A stretch of DNA of 9,309 nt, taken from positions 1 to 9,309 of the forward strand of contig DFQW01000042.1 of assembly GCA_002377985.1 (NCBI GenBank). Reading direction: 5' to 3'. The DNA comes from Halieaceae bacterium UBA3479. Lineage in GTDB: Bacteria > Pseudomonadota > Gammaproteobacteria > Pseudomonadales > Halieaceae. Below, one piece after another: positions 1 to 7,352 of this stretch. A program made the position numbers and the translations under genes. The stretch's first letter is position 1; every line of letters starts with the position of its first letter. The notes beneath the pieces are model-generated. The model did no database searches. It saw nothing but the letters and a program-made list of their open reading frames with translations, and had not been told where the DNA came from.

Positions 1-251
1 AATACTCCCTAGAACCACTGCGCCCAGTCACTGCGAGCAGCAAAGCGTTGGCCCCTCGAATCTCACTCGGGGGTGAATTTTCCAGCGCCGCGCTACCCGA
101 TATGGGCCGCCCTTGGTGCCGCTTGCATCAATCTGACGCTGAGGTGTCTGCAATCGGCTCAAGAAGTAGCCCCGCCCTGCTCCCTCAGCAACAAGACCGA
201 CACCTCAAAAGTGACAATGGGGTGCGTTAATAGGGGCCCGCGGCCCGTTTC

Positions 252-270
252 CCGACGGGTTTTCCGTCGG
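252..270. repeat. 7-bp inverted repeat (hairpin) in the araC-type leader
   Basis: CCGACGG at 252-258 and CCGTCGG at 264-270 are perfect reverse complements around a GTTTT loop. No T-run follows on either strand, so it is not a normal intrinsic terminator. It may be an operator or a leader RNA hairpin about 88 bases upstream of the start codon. A smaller GGGCC/GGCCC stem (234-246) lies just before it. Confidence 0.4.
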
Positions 271-345
271 CACCTGCTGGCATATGATCATGCCACGCGA
301 AATAAAGTAGATGCTGGCTCACCGCCGCGACGCGTTACCGCCAAC

Positions 346-352
346 AAAGGAG
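346..352 (+). promoter_or_regulatory. Shine-Dalgarno deciding the AraC-type start
   Basis: AAAGGAG, five bases before ATG 358, is a near-ideal ribosome site. It fixes the start at 358 although the frame is open back to an ATG at 73. Confidence 0.8.
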
Positions 353-357
353 CCACC

Positions 358-1374
358 ATGGCATCGGAGCATACGATCCTCGCCAGCGACCTCAGGGTGA
401 TTGAGCGCTTCGTTGCGAGCCAAGGTGACGACATCGGGTCGCTGTTACAGGTCGCCCAAATTTCCCCGGACCTGCTTAAACAACCGCGGGAGCGCATCCC
501 GTCGCTGCGCGTCGGTGCCCTCCTTGCTGAACTGGCGCGAAAGTATCCCGAGCGCGAGCTGGGATTGGACCTGGCCACCTGCCACAGAATTACCGACACC
601 CACGTGCTCGGCATTACCGCGATTTCATCCGAGACCACACTGGCTGCGCTGCGGCGCCTGAGTCAGTACCAGGCGCTAGTCTCGACGCAACAACCGCTAC
701 AACTGCTTGAGCAAAGCGATTCTGTCACCGTGACCAAATCGACGGTACAGGCAGAACCGGCGGAGCATATTATTCAAAGCTTTTTGTTCGCCGTGCTGTT
801 AACGGCGGTCAGAGAAATCTCCGGCTTCGCCGGGGATATCGTTAGCGTTTCCTTCACCGGAAAACCCATGGGAAGTGAGGCGAAGTATCGAAAAATTTTT
901 GGTCCCCGAGTGGCCTTTTCGGCCAAGAGTGCCGCGATGGTCCTCCCCCGGGCTGCACTGGAACAACCCATATCCACGAGCAATGTGGATATCCTGACGC
1001 GCAACGAGCCCATGCTGGCATCGCTGGTTCGCTCGGTCCGGGAAAATAGCCTACCTGCAGCCGTGAAGATGGCCATACTCGATCGATTACCCGATGAGAC
1101 ACTGACCGAGGAGGCTGCGGCAGCGGCACACAATATGAGCCTGCGTACTTTCCAAAGAAGACTGGAGAGCGAGGGGACGCGATTCCGCGTGCTCCTCGAC
1201 CAAACCCGCACCCAGTTGGCAGAGAGTCTATTGGCAGACGCCTCCAATACGCTCGCCGAGGTCGGGTTTTACTGCGGATTCAGCGAACAGGCCTCATTTT
1301 CGCGCGCCTTCAAACGCTGGACCGGTAAAACGCCCTCAGCTTACCGGGCGATACTGCTGGACGATGCGGTCTGA
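358..1374 (+). CDS. AraC-family transcriptional regulator (arabinose-binding-domain type)
   Basis: A 338-residue cytoplasmic DNA-binding regulator. Residues about 15-200 resemble the N-terminal ligand-sensing domain of the large AraC subgroup common in Pseudomonas and related bacteria (the 'arabinose-binding' type, Pfam Arabinose_bd). The C-terminal hundred residues are a clear AraC double helix-turn-helix: the first about 249-271 (NMSLRTFQRRL), the second about 298-320 (EVGFYCGFSEQASFSRAFKR), then the family signature WTGKTPSAYR at 321-330. The start is chosen by the AAAGGAG site at 346-352. Total length fits the subgroup (about 330-345). It is transcribed towards the threonine aldolase gene, with 90 bases between the ends. 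Related regulators often control a neighbouring catabolic gene, but no target is evident here because the next gene is convergent and what lies left of position 1 is unseen. The ligand is unknown. Confidence 0.9.
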   Translation: MASEHTILASDLRVIERFVASQGDDIGSLLQVAQISPDLLKQPRERIPSLRVGALLAELARKYPERELGLDLATCHRITDTHVLGITAISSETTLAALRRLSQYQALVSTQQPLQLLEQSDSVTVTKSTVQAEPAEHIIQSFLFAVLLTAVREISGFAGDIVSVSFTGKPMGSEAKYRKIFGPRVAFSAKSAAMVLPRAALEQPISTSNVDILTRNEPMLASLVRSVRENSLPAAVKMAILDRLPDETLTEEAAAAAHNMSLRTFQRRLESEGTRFRVLLDQTRTQLAESLLADASNTLAEVGFYCGFSEQASFSRAFKRWTGKTPSAYRAILLDDAV

Positions 1375-1464
1375 CCCACCGCGGAACGGGTAAATAGATT
1401 GGATCTTATTCCCTGAGCGGCCGAGCCATGGCCGTGACTTTAACGTCGCTGCGGGATTCCGGAT

Positions 1465-2490
1465 TCAAGCCCCTGCAATAATCGCTACCGCTTGATCCAC
1501 CATCGCAGCGTCGGTACTAAAGCTCGTCACAAATCGGGTCATGTCTGGTTGAGCTGGCCAATCGTAAAAATCGAGCCCCGCTCCCCGCAAACGGGTACGA
1601 AGGGCCTCCGGTATGACCGGGAAGATCTCGTTGGCGTCTACGGCCCAGGGCAACTCAATCCTGTCGTGGTCGCCAAATGCCTCGGCAAGCCGTTGCGCCA
1701 TCGCGTTGGCATGGCGTGCATTGTCCAACCACAAATCGTCTTCCAATAGCGCCAACCATTGAGCCGCCAAGAACCGGTGTTTGGACCAGAGGTGTCCCGC
1801 TCTTTTGCGGCGATAAGCAAAATCCTCTGCCAACGCATGATCGAAAATGACCACCGCCTCCGCGGCAATACCACCGTCTTTTGTCAATCCAAAGCTGAGG
1901 CAATCGATACCTGAGCGCCAGGTCAGTGCTGCCGGCGTCGCGCCGCTGGAAACCACGGCATTGGCAAAACGCGCGCCATCCATGTGCAAGCGCAAGCCGA
2001 AGGTATCAGCGAGATCGCGGTAAGGGGCGATTTCCGAGGCGCTGTAGACAGTGCCGGATTCGGTGACATTCGACAAACTGATTACCGCAGGCTTGGCATT
2101 GTGTACGCCATGCACCGTAGCGATCTCCATATGCGCCCGCATGGTCTGCACATCGGGCTTGCCCGCAGGTCCCGCCACACCCACCAACCGCGCGCCACCG
2201 GTATAAAACTCTACTGCCGTGTTCTCATCGTTGCAGATGTGCGCGCCTTCGTGACAATAAATAGCGCCCCAGGGGGGAGATAGGGCACTTAACGCGAGTG
2301 CGTTGGCGGCGGTGCCCGTCGAGACAAAAAAAACGGCACAGTCGGTCTCGAAAACCTGCTGCACCGCCGACTCCGCCGCGGCGGTCCACTGATCTTCGCC
2401 ATAACCCGACGCGCTGCCACGAGATAGCGCTTGCAGTCGCTCCAGCACGCTAGGGTGCACGCCCGCCTGATTGTCAGAGATGAAACTCAT
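1465..2490 (-). CDS. ltaE: Low-specificity L-threonine aldolase
   Basis: A PLP enzyme cleaving L-threonine or L-allo-threonine to glycine and acetaldehyde; 341 residues from ATG 2490, matching the Pseudomonas-type enzyme (about 346). The start MSFISDNQAGVHP fits the family opening. Other marks are GYGEDQW (29-35), FETDCAVFF (47-55), GTAANALAL (59-67), the probable PLP-stacking His84 in the EGAHICNDE segment, HMDGAR (169-174, Asp171 towards the pyridine nitrogen) and the PLP lysine K204 in SFGLTKDGG (199-207). The frame continues upstream without a stop to TTG 2595, adding 35 residues. That longer form has a GGGGA 7 bases before the TTG, so it cannot be excluded, but homologues do not need it. 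The Shine-Dalgarno at the ATG is weak (GGGTG). It is divergent from the AsmA-like gene and convergent with the AraC-type gene. Function is confident, start less so. Confidence 0.9.
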   Translation of the reverse strand: MSFISDNQAGVHPSVLERLQALSRGSASGYGEDQWTAAAESAVQQVFETDCAVFFVSTGTAANALALSALSPPWGAIYCHEGAHICNDENTAVEFYTGGARLVGVAGPAGKPDVQTMRAHMEIATVHGVHNAKPAVISLSNVTESGTVYSASEIAPYRDLADTFGLRLHMDGARFANAVVSSGATPAALTWRSGIDCLSFGLTKDGGIAAEAVVIFDHALAEDFAYRRKRAGHLWSKHRFLAAQWLALLEDDLWLDNARHANAMAQRLAEAFGDHDRIELPWAVDANEIFPVIPEALRTRLRGAGLDFYDWPAQPDMTRFVTSFSTDAAMVDQAVAIIAGA

Positions 2491-2617
2491 ATCACCCACT
2501 GTCGCAGCCCTTTGCTCGTAATACTGGTTCAGATTATGACACTCTTGGTGCACCGTCTCGAAAAGCGTTTTGGGGAACGGCTTGTCCCGATACAATAAGG
2601 TTCCCCATTAACCCCAA

Positions 2618-2640
2618 GATAACGCGCGCTGCGCGTTATC
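2618..2640. repeat. Perfect 10-bp inverted repeat between divergent ltaE and AsmA-like genes
   Basis: GATAACGCGC (2618-2627) and GCGCGTTATC (2631-2640) are exact reverse complements around a three-base GCT loop. The repeat ends 11 bases before ATG 2652 and lies 23 bases outside the alternative TTG start of the aldolase. No T-run follows on either strand, so it is not a terminator. It could be an operator serving both genes, or a hairpin at the 5' end of the AsmA-like message that masks ribosome entry. Which regulator, if any, binds it cannot be told. Confidence 0.6.
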
Positions 2641-2651
2641 AGACTTCTATC

Positions 2652-5600
2652 ATGCGGAGACTAATGCCTGCCCTGCGATACCTATTTATCGCTTCGATTA
2701 TGTTGATGCTGGCCCTGACGGCGGCGGTAGTCGGCCTCAATTTAAGCGCCTCGCGACCGGTTTACGAGTGGATTGCCCGCGCCGCGTTAAACCGAGATAT
2801 CCACATAGAAGGCCCGATCAGCCTTCGCATAGGCTCTGTGGCAACGCTGTCACTCAATGACATCACCGTTGCTGGCACCAGCGAAGGCACTCCGGCATTT
2901 GCCACGATAGGCGCGCTGGTTGCACAGGTTTCTCTCCTTTCACTCTGGGACGACGCCGTCGTCATGCCTTCAGCTTCGGTCGACGACCTCAGGGTATTTA
3001 TCGACATTGATGAGGCCGGTCAGGGTAATTGGCCCACATTCACCGATGAAGATCTCGCGGCCGAGGCCCCCAGTGTTGCGAGCACACCCTTCGCACTGCG
3101 CGCAACCAACCTGCGCGTCAAACAGGCGCTGCTGAGCGTAAGGGACGCTCGCAGTGATCAGCAGCACACACTTTTTATCGAGACGCTTGACGAGACTCTC
3201 ATCGAAGACACGCTGCAGATGCGTAGCCACGGCAGTCTCAACAACAGCCCCTTCTCCACCGCATTGACCCTAGAGGGTGTCGCCTCCCTGCTGAATATTC
3301 GCGACTGGCAGGTGCATTGGGAAGGGTCTCTCGGCGATGCCGAATTTGAGCTGTCTGCGGCTGTCGCGTCGATTGATGAACTCCTGCATTCCGATATCGA
3401 CCTGACGATGCACAGCGATAGCGCGCAGAACTTCTTGCAACCCCTGAACTTACCGGCCATCACCGAAGGTCCCGCTGATCTCGCGCTACAGGCCCGACGG
3501 CAAGACGACCGACGAGTCGTCAATCTCATTGGCCGCTTGGGCGAATTGCGCGTGACGGGTTCGGTAGATCAACCGCTGGCCTCAAGCTTGGAGAGCAGCC
3601 ACATCGTGCTCAGCGCCAGCGGCCCCAACCTGTCCCAAGTCGGGGCGCTGCTGGATGCACGAGGATTCCCTACCACGCCTTTCGCTATGGATATTGAGGC
3701 ATCACTCGAAGGACAAGCCGTAACCGTTGAACAACTGCAGCTCACCAGCGAGGCAATCACCCTCTCGCTGTCGGGCACACTGCCGGGATATCGCTCGCTC
3801 AACGCTGGCAGGCTCAGCGGCGACATTGACATCCCCGACTTGAATGCGTTCTCCCGCCTGCTTGACCCCACCAAGCCGCTACAGGGCTCACTTAGCGGCA
3901 CGGTGTCGCTCGCGCGTGACGCCGACGGCACTGACATAGTCGTCACCAGCACATCTCCACTGCTGACACTAACGCTCAACGGTCAGTTGACACCGGAGCC
4001 AGGCTTTTCAGGATCAGCGGTGCAATTCTCGGGGCGCAGCGCAGTACCTGACCAGTGGCTTGGTCTCTTGATGGAAACCCCACCTCCACTCGCCCCTATC
4101 GATTTCGCAGGGGAGGCGACCCTCTCCGCACCCGCGACCATTACGGTAGAAAGCCTGACCGTTCGCACGAGTAACGATGTGGTATCAGCGCGAGGCGTCA
4201 TTGGCTGGGCAGAAGCGACAGAAAAAACCGCAATTTCCGTCACGGCCCGGTCGCAGAATTTGCAGAAGACGCTTGCACCCTGGGTACCACAAACACAATT
4301 TTTGCCTGACCTGCCTGCCGTTGCCGAGGCTCAGCTGGCTTTAACTTCACCTGATGTAATGAAGATTGAGAGGGCAATGTTGTCGGTAGATCAGAACGTG
4401 GCGGCGTTCGCGGGCGACATTTCTCTGCAAGAAACCGAACCCAGCATTTCCGGATTTTTGGACGTCTCGGTCCCGGTTTTTCAAACGCTTTTCCCTGCAT
4501 TGACGGTGCCGCAGCGCTACGAGAGACCGCTTAACTTCAGTGGCGATGTGATTTGGAAGCCCGGCGTCATCGCTCTTGATGTTGCCGATAATCAACTGCG
4601 CTACGGATCTATTACCGCCGACGGTCACCTCTCGTTGGATCTACTTGAAGGGACGGCTGGATTCGATTTACAAGCGAGCACGCCAGACGCGAGAGACTAT
4701 CTGCCCGCTGCTGAGCGCGGGTCCGACACACCTCCAATGCCCATGAGTGCGACTATTGCCGGTGACTGGAACGCACACCATGTGCGCGTTGAGGCGCTGC
4801 GGATCAATTCGGCGGAGCTTCAGATTGAGGGTGCCGGCTTACTCGAACTGTCCGGTGAGGCGTTTTCTAATAGCCACGTCGATGCTGTGGTCAGCATTGC
4901 GCGCGTGGATCTATTCAAAGAGTGGCTCGATTTCCCTTTTCCTGACCAGAACCTGGAGATCACCGCAGACATTGATTCGCGGGAGGGAGCACTCGTTGTT
5001 GACACGCTGACGCTGCTGTCTGGCGAGAGTGATCTCAGCGTCAAAGGCACGGCAGTGCGCGCTTCGGGCCTGCAGGTAAATCTGGATGTCAGTGCCCGTC
5101 ATCTGAACTTAGACCCTTGGATCTTGGCGCGACGCGAGGAAGACGGTGCGGTGCCCGAGCAGGATACTGGATCGACCGACAATCAACGGGTTTTACCCGA
5201 TTATCCGACCTCCACCGCATGGTTACGGGACGTTGTTGTGAACACCGAACTCAGCATCGCCGAACTCGTTGGTCTCCCCAGACCGGTTTTTAACGTGAGG
5301 GGCCGGCTGAACATCAGCGAAGAGGGCATTGTGATACCCCATCTCTCGGCAGAAAACGAGCGCTCCGGCGGGGCAACCCTGGCGGGATCCCTCGTAAGCA
5401 ATCAGGGCACCGCACCTCAACTGGATGTCGCGATCGAGGGATTCAATCTGGTCATGGGTATCCCCAAGGCCCCGTCGGAAGACATCGATTCCCTGCCCTC
5501 TTATGAGTTCAAATCCAAATTGACCGGTGCCGGCAATACAACCCGCGAGTTGGCATCCAGTCTCGAGGGTTATCTCAATGTAGTGATGGGGTCAGGAAAA

Positions 5601-6101
5601 GTGCTGAATGCCGGGTTCGATCGACTCACCAATTCCTTTTTACAGGAGCTCACGCAAGTGCTGAATCCGTTGCAGAGTCAGAGAGACGTTACGTCGATCA
5701 ACTGCGCTGCCGCCTTCGTCACCAGCGAGGCCGGCAAACTGTCAGGCAAGCCCGCTGTCGTTATTGACACACCCGACGTAAAAATCCTTTCCAACGTAAC
5801 GCTGGATCTTGGCACGGAGCGCATCAAAGCCAAATTTAAAACGGTGCCACAAAAAGGATTGGGGTTAAGCGTGAGTAGCGTCATCAATCCTTATGTCGAG
5901 GTCTCGGGGACGCTGGCTGATCCCAAAATCATGGTGGACCCAGCCAACACAGTCGTGGGGGGAAGTCTGGCCGTTATGACAGGAGGTCTGTCCATACTCG
6001 CGCAAAATGTTGTCGAGCGGATGGGTGCCAGCGGCAACATCTGCGCCGCGCGGCTCAGCAAGGCGAACGAGGAGATGTCGACGATCGGGGATCAGCGCTA
6101 G
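2652..6101 (+). CDS. AsmA-family protein, large inner-membrane-anchored form
   Basis: An 1149-residue envelope protein. A short basic N-terminus (MRRLMPALR) leads to one membrane segment, about residues 10-31, then an AsmA-type N-terminal region (RPVYEWIARAALNRDIHIEGP, with SLRIGS following, about 35-62). A long beta-rich middle with many short repeated 'sGdi/l.v.al' stretches follows, and an AsmA-like C-terminal domain lies at about 960-1135. Family knowledge (AsmA, TamB, YhdP, YdbH) suggests a periplasmic beta-groove protein that moves phospholipid or affects outer-membrane assembly; the specific role here is inference. Only two cysteines occur, C1018 and C1131, both in the C-terminal domain. 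ATG 2652 has no clear Shine-Dalgarno; GGAG at 2656-2659 would instead serve ATG 2664 (residue 5), so the start may be four codons later. The gene overlaps the convergent serA by four bases at the stop codons. Confidence 0.88.
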   Translation: MRRLMPALRYLFIASIMLMLALTAAVVGLNLSASRPVYEWIARAALNRDIHIEGPISLRIGSVATLSLNDITVAGTSEGTPAFATIGALVAQVSLLSLWDDAVVMPSASVDDLRVFIDIDEAGQGNWPTFTDEDLAAEAPSVASTPFALRATNLRVKQALLSVRDARSDQQHTLFIETLDETLIEDTLQMRSHGSLNNSPFSTALTLEGVASLLNIRDWQVHWEGSLGDAEFELSAAVASIDELLHSDIDLTMHSDSAQNFLQPLNLPAITEGPADLALQARRQDDRRVVNLIGRLGELRVTGSVDQPLASSLESSHIVLSASGPNLSQVGALLDARGFPTTPFAMDIEASLEGQAVTVEQLQLTSEAITLSLSGTLPGYRSLNAGRLSGDIDIPDLNAFSRLLDPTKPLQGSLSGTVSLARDADGTDIVVTSTSPLLTLTLNGQLTPEPGFSGSAVQFSGRSAVPDQWLGLLMETPPPLAPIDFAGEATLSAPATITVESLTVRTSNDVVSARGVIGWAEATEKTAISVTARSQNLQKTLAPWVPQTQFLPDLPAVAEAQLALTSPDVMKIERAMLSVDQNVAAFAGDISLQETEPSISGFLDVSVPVFQTLFPALTVPQRYERPLNFSGDVIWKPGVIALDVADNQLRYGSITADGHLSLDLLEGTAGFDLQASTPDARDYLPAAERGSDTPPMPMSATIAGDWNAHHVRVEALRINSAELQIEGAGLLELSGEAFSNSHVDAVVSIARVDLFKEWLDFPFPDQNLEITADIDSREGALVVDTLTLLSGESDLSVKGTAVRASGLQVNLDVSARHLNLDPWILARREEDGAVPEQDTGSTDNQRVLPDYPTSTAWLRDVVVNTELSIAELVGLPRPVFNVRGRLNISEEGIVIPHLSAENERSGGATLAGSLVSNQGTAPQLDVAIEGFNLVMGIPKAPSEDIDSLPSYEFKSKLTGAGNTTRELASSLEGYLNVVMGSGKVLNAGFDRLTNSFLQELTQVLNPLQSQRDVTSINCAAAFVTSEAGKLSGKPAVVIDTPDVKILSNVTLDLGTERIKAKFKTVPQKGLGLSVSSVINPYVEVSGTLADPKIMVDPANTVVGGSLAVMTGGLSILAQNVVERMGASGNICAARLSKANEEMSTIGDQR
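6098..6101. other. Shared CTAG: overlapping stop codons of convergent genes
   Basis: The AsmA-like gene ends with TAG at 6099-6101, and serA ends with TAG on the other strand at 6100-6098. The two stops share the palindrome CTAG. There is therefore no intergenic space for a terminator, and each transcript must run into the other gene. Confidence 0.95.
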
Positions 6102-7282
6102 CCCAGCGGACCTTCGATAACACGAAGATTGATAACTCCGTTCAGGCTTCGGATTTTCTCCAATAACGACTCTTGCGGCGCACTGTCAAGATCGATGATG
6201 TTGTAGGCAACGTCACCGATACTTTTGTTCAGCAAATCCGCCACGTTCAATCCGTCGTCACCAATGAGCGTCAGAATGTGACTCAGCATGCCGGGCTCGT
6301 TGCGATTGGATATCGTGACGCGACAGTCTGTGGTGCGTTCGAGCTCAATCGAAGGGAAGTTAACCGAGTTGCGAATGTTGCCATGCTCTAGGAATGCCTT
6401 GAGCTGGCTGGCCGCCATAACAGCACAATTTTCCTCAGCTTCCGCCGTACTGGCGCCGATGTGCGGCATCATTAATGCATCCTTGCGGCCAAGGAGCGCT
6501 GGATTTGGAAAATCACTGACATAAAAACGCAGTTGCTTGGCATCCAGGGCTGCCACAATGGATTCCGTGTCCACAATCTCTTCGCGGGCAAAGTTAAGTA
6601 AGCAACTTCCTTTTCGGAAATGCCCCAGCATTTCCTTATTAATGAGCCCACGGGTACTGTCCAGCACGGGAAGGTGCAGGCTAACAAAGTCACTGCGACT
6701 GAAGAGCGACTGCATGTTCTCCATTCGCTGCACGTCACTGGGTAACCGCCAGGCAGCTTCCACCGAGAGCGCGGGGTCATAACCCACGACACGCATCCCA
6801 AAATCCAGTCCGAGTCGCGCTACCAAACTACCGATAGCGCCAAGGCCCACAACGCCCAAAGTCTTTCCTGCCAGCTCGGCGCCGGCAAATCGCTTCTTCT
6901 CCTGCTCCATCAGGGCATTCATCGCCTGAGCAGACATCGTGGCATCCTGGGATTGCGCAAACGCGATACCCCCCACAATATCCCGCGACGCGAGCAGCAT
7001 TGCCGCTGCTACCAGTTCTTTCACCGCATTGGCATTTGCCCCGGGCGTGTTGAAAACGGGAATCCCGCGCTCGACGCAGAGCGCCAGCGGGATGTTGTTA
7101 ACCCCCGCCCCGGCTCGAGCGATTGCGGTTACCGAGGGTGGAATCTCCTCTGCTTGCAATTTGTGGCTGCGCAGGAGCAAGGCATCCGGATGAGCAATGT
7201 CGTGCCCCACTTCATAGCGATCGCGCTCAAAACGGTCGAGACCCCGGGGAGAGATAGTGTTGTATGTCTTAATTCGGTACAT
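6098..7282 (-). CDS. serA: D-3-phosphoglycerate dehydrogenase, short type with one ACT domain
   Basis: A 394-residue NAD-dependent D-isomer-specific 2-hydroxyacid dehydrogenase, probably oxidising 3-phosphoglycerate to 3-phosphohydroxypyruvate, the first step of serine synthesis. The substrate-domain motif ARAGAGVNNIP is at 55-65. The Rossmann motif GLGAIG is at 146-151, with the NAD-ribose acidic residue D169 (YDP). The catalytic Arg is R233 (NFAREEIVD) and the catalytic His is H274 (MPHIGAST). A C-terminal ACT domain spans about 320-390; N328 and N346 align with the serine-binding Asn346 and Asn364 of E. coli SerA, so serine feedback is plausible. The third catalytic residue, Glu of 'FPTEP' in E. 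coli, is not evident: here the segment reads DFPNPALLG (257-265). The start MYRIKTYNT is standard; the Shine-Dalgarno is weak. It follows the LysR-type gene on the same strand after 70 bases, so co-transcription is possible. Confidence 0.85.
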   Translation of the reverse strand: MYRIKTYNTISPRGLDRFERDRYEVGHDIAHPDALLLRSHKLQAEEIPPSVTAIARAGAGVNNIPLALCVERGIPVFNTPGANANAVKELVAAAMLLASRDIVGGIAFAQSQDATMSAQAMNALMEQEKKRFAGAELAGKTLGVVGLGAIGSLVARLGLDFGMRVVGYDPALSVEAAWRLPSDVQRMENMQSLFSRSDFVSLHLPVLDSTRGLINKEMLGHFRKGSCLLNFAREEIVDTESIVAALDAKQLRFYVSDFPNPALLGRKDALMMPHIGASTAEAEENCAVMAASQLKAFLEHGNIRNSVNFPSIELERTTDCRVTISNRNEPGMLSHILTLIGDDGLNVADLLNKSIGDVAYNIIDLDSAPQESLLEKIRSLNGVINLRVIEGPLG

Positions 7283-7307
7283 AACTCAAGGTCAGTATTT
7301 AGAGGAC

Positions 7308-7327
7308 GCGCATTGTGCGCCATTGTG
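7308..7327. repeat. Small hairpin and 10-bp-spaced CATTGTG repeats before serA
   Basis: CATTGTG occurs at 7311-7317 and again at 7321-7327, exactly one helical turn apart. The first copy is inside a GCGCA/TGCGC stem (7308-7320, loop TTG). It lies 26 bases upstream of the serA start in the gap after the LysR-type gene. This could be an operator for a separate serA promoter; no convincing -35/-10 pair was found, and the repeat is short. Confidence 0.25.
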
Positions 7328-7352
7328 AGCGCCGAGGCGAGTGATTGGGGGT

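Larger units (their letters stand above)
1..357. other. Non-coding leader upstream of the AraC-type gene
   Basis: No convincing gene lies here. The AraC reading frame stays open upstream to 73, but the roughly 95 extra residues look nothing like an AraC-family N-terminus and the good ribosome site is at 346-352. The stretch holds two small GC-rich hairpins (234-246 and 252-270) and a palindrome, ATGATCAT, at 284-291. TATGAT at 283-288 could be a -10 box, with only a poor -35 (TTTTCC at 260-265). No upstream gene end or intrinsic terminator with a T-run is recognisable in the first 50 bases. Confidence 0.6.

Noticed and set aside
52..80. CCCC...GGGG followed by TGAATTTT as a terminator of an upstream gene
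   Set aside because: Only four good pairs with a large loop; the T-run is short and interrupted.
48..230. Small open frame of 60 codons on the + strand
   Set aside because: No ribosome site, no recognisable protein features, and it overlaps another open frame in GC-rich leader DNA.
73..357. Upstream extension of the AraC-type reading frame
   Set aside because: The residues do not resemble the family, and an AAAGGAG ribosome site correctly spaced to ATG 358 marks the start.
774..1247. Open frame of 157 codons antisense to the AraC-type gene
   Set aside because: Low-complexity Ser/Arg/Ala-rich shadow of a well-supported gene.
1418..1434. CGGCC/GGCCG stem as terminator between the convergent AraC-type and aldolase genes
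   Set aside because: Only five base pairs with a seven-base loop and no T-run on either side, so it is too weak to call.
3569..3979. Open frame of 136 codons antisense to the AsmA-like gene
   Set aside because: Ser/Val-rich shadow translation with no domain signal; several similar ones lie along the same gene.
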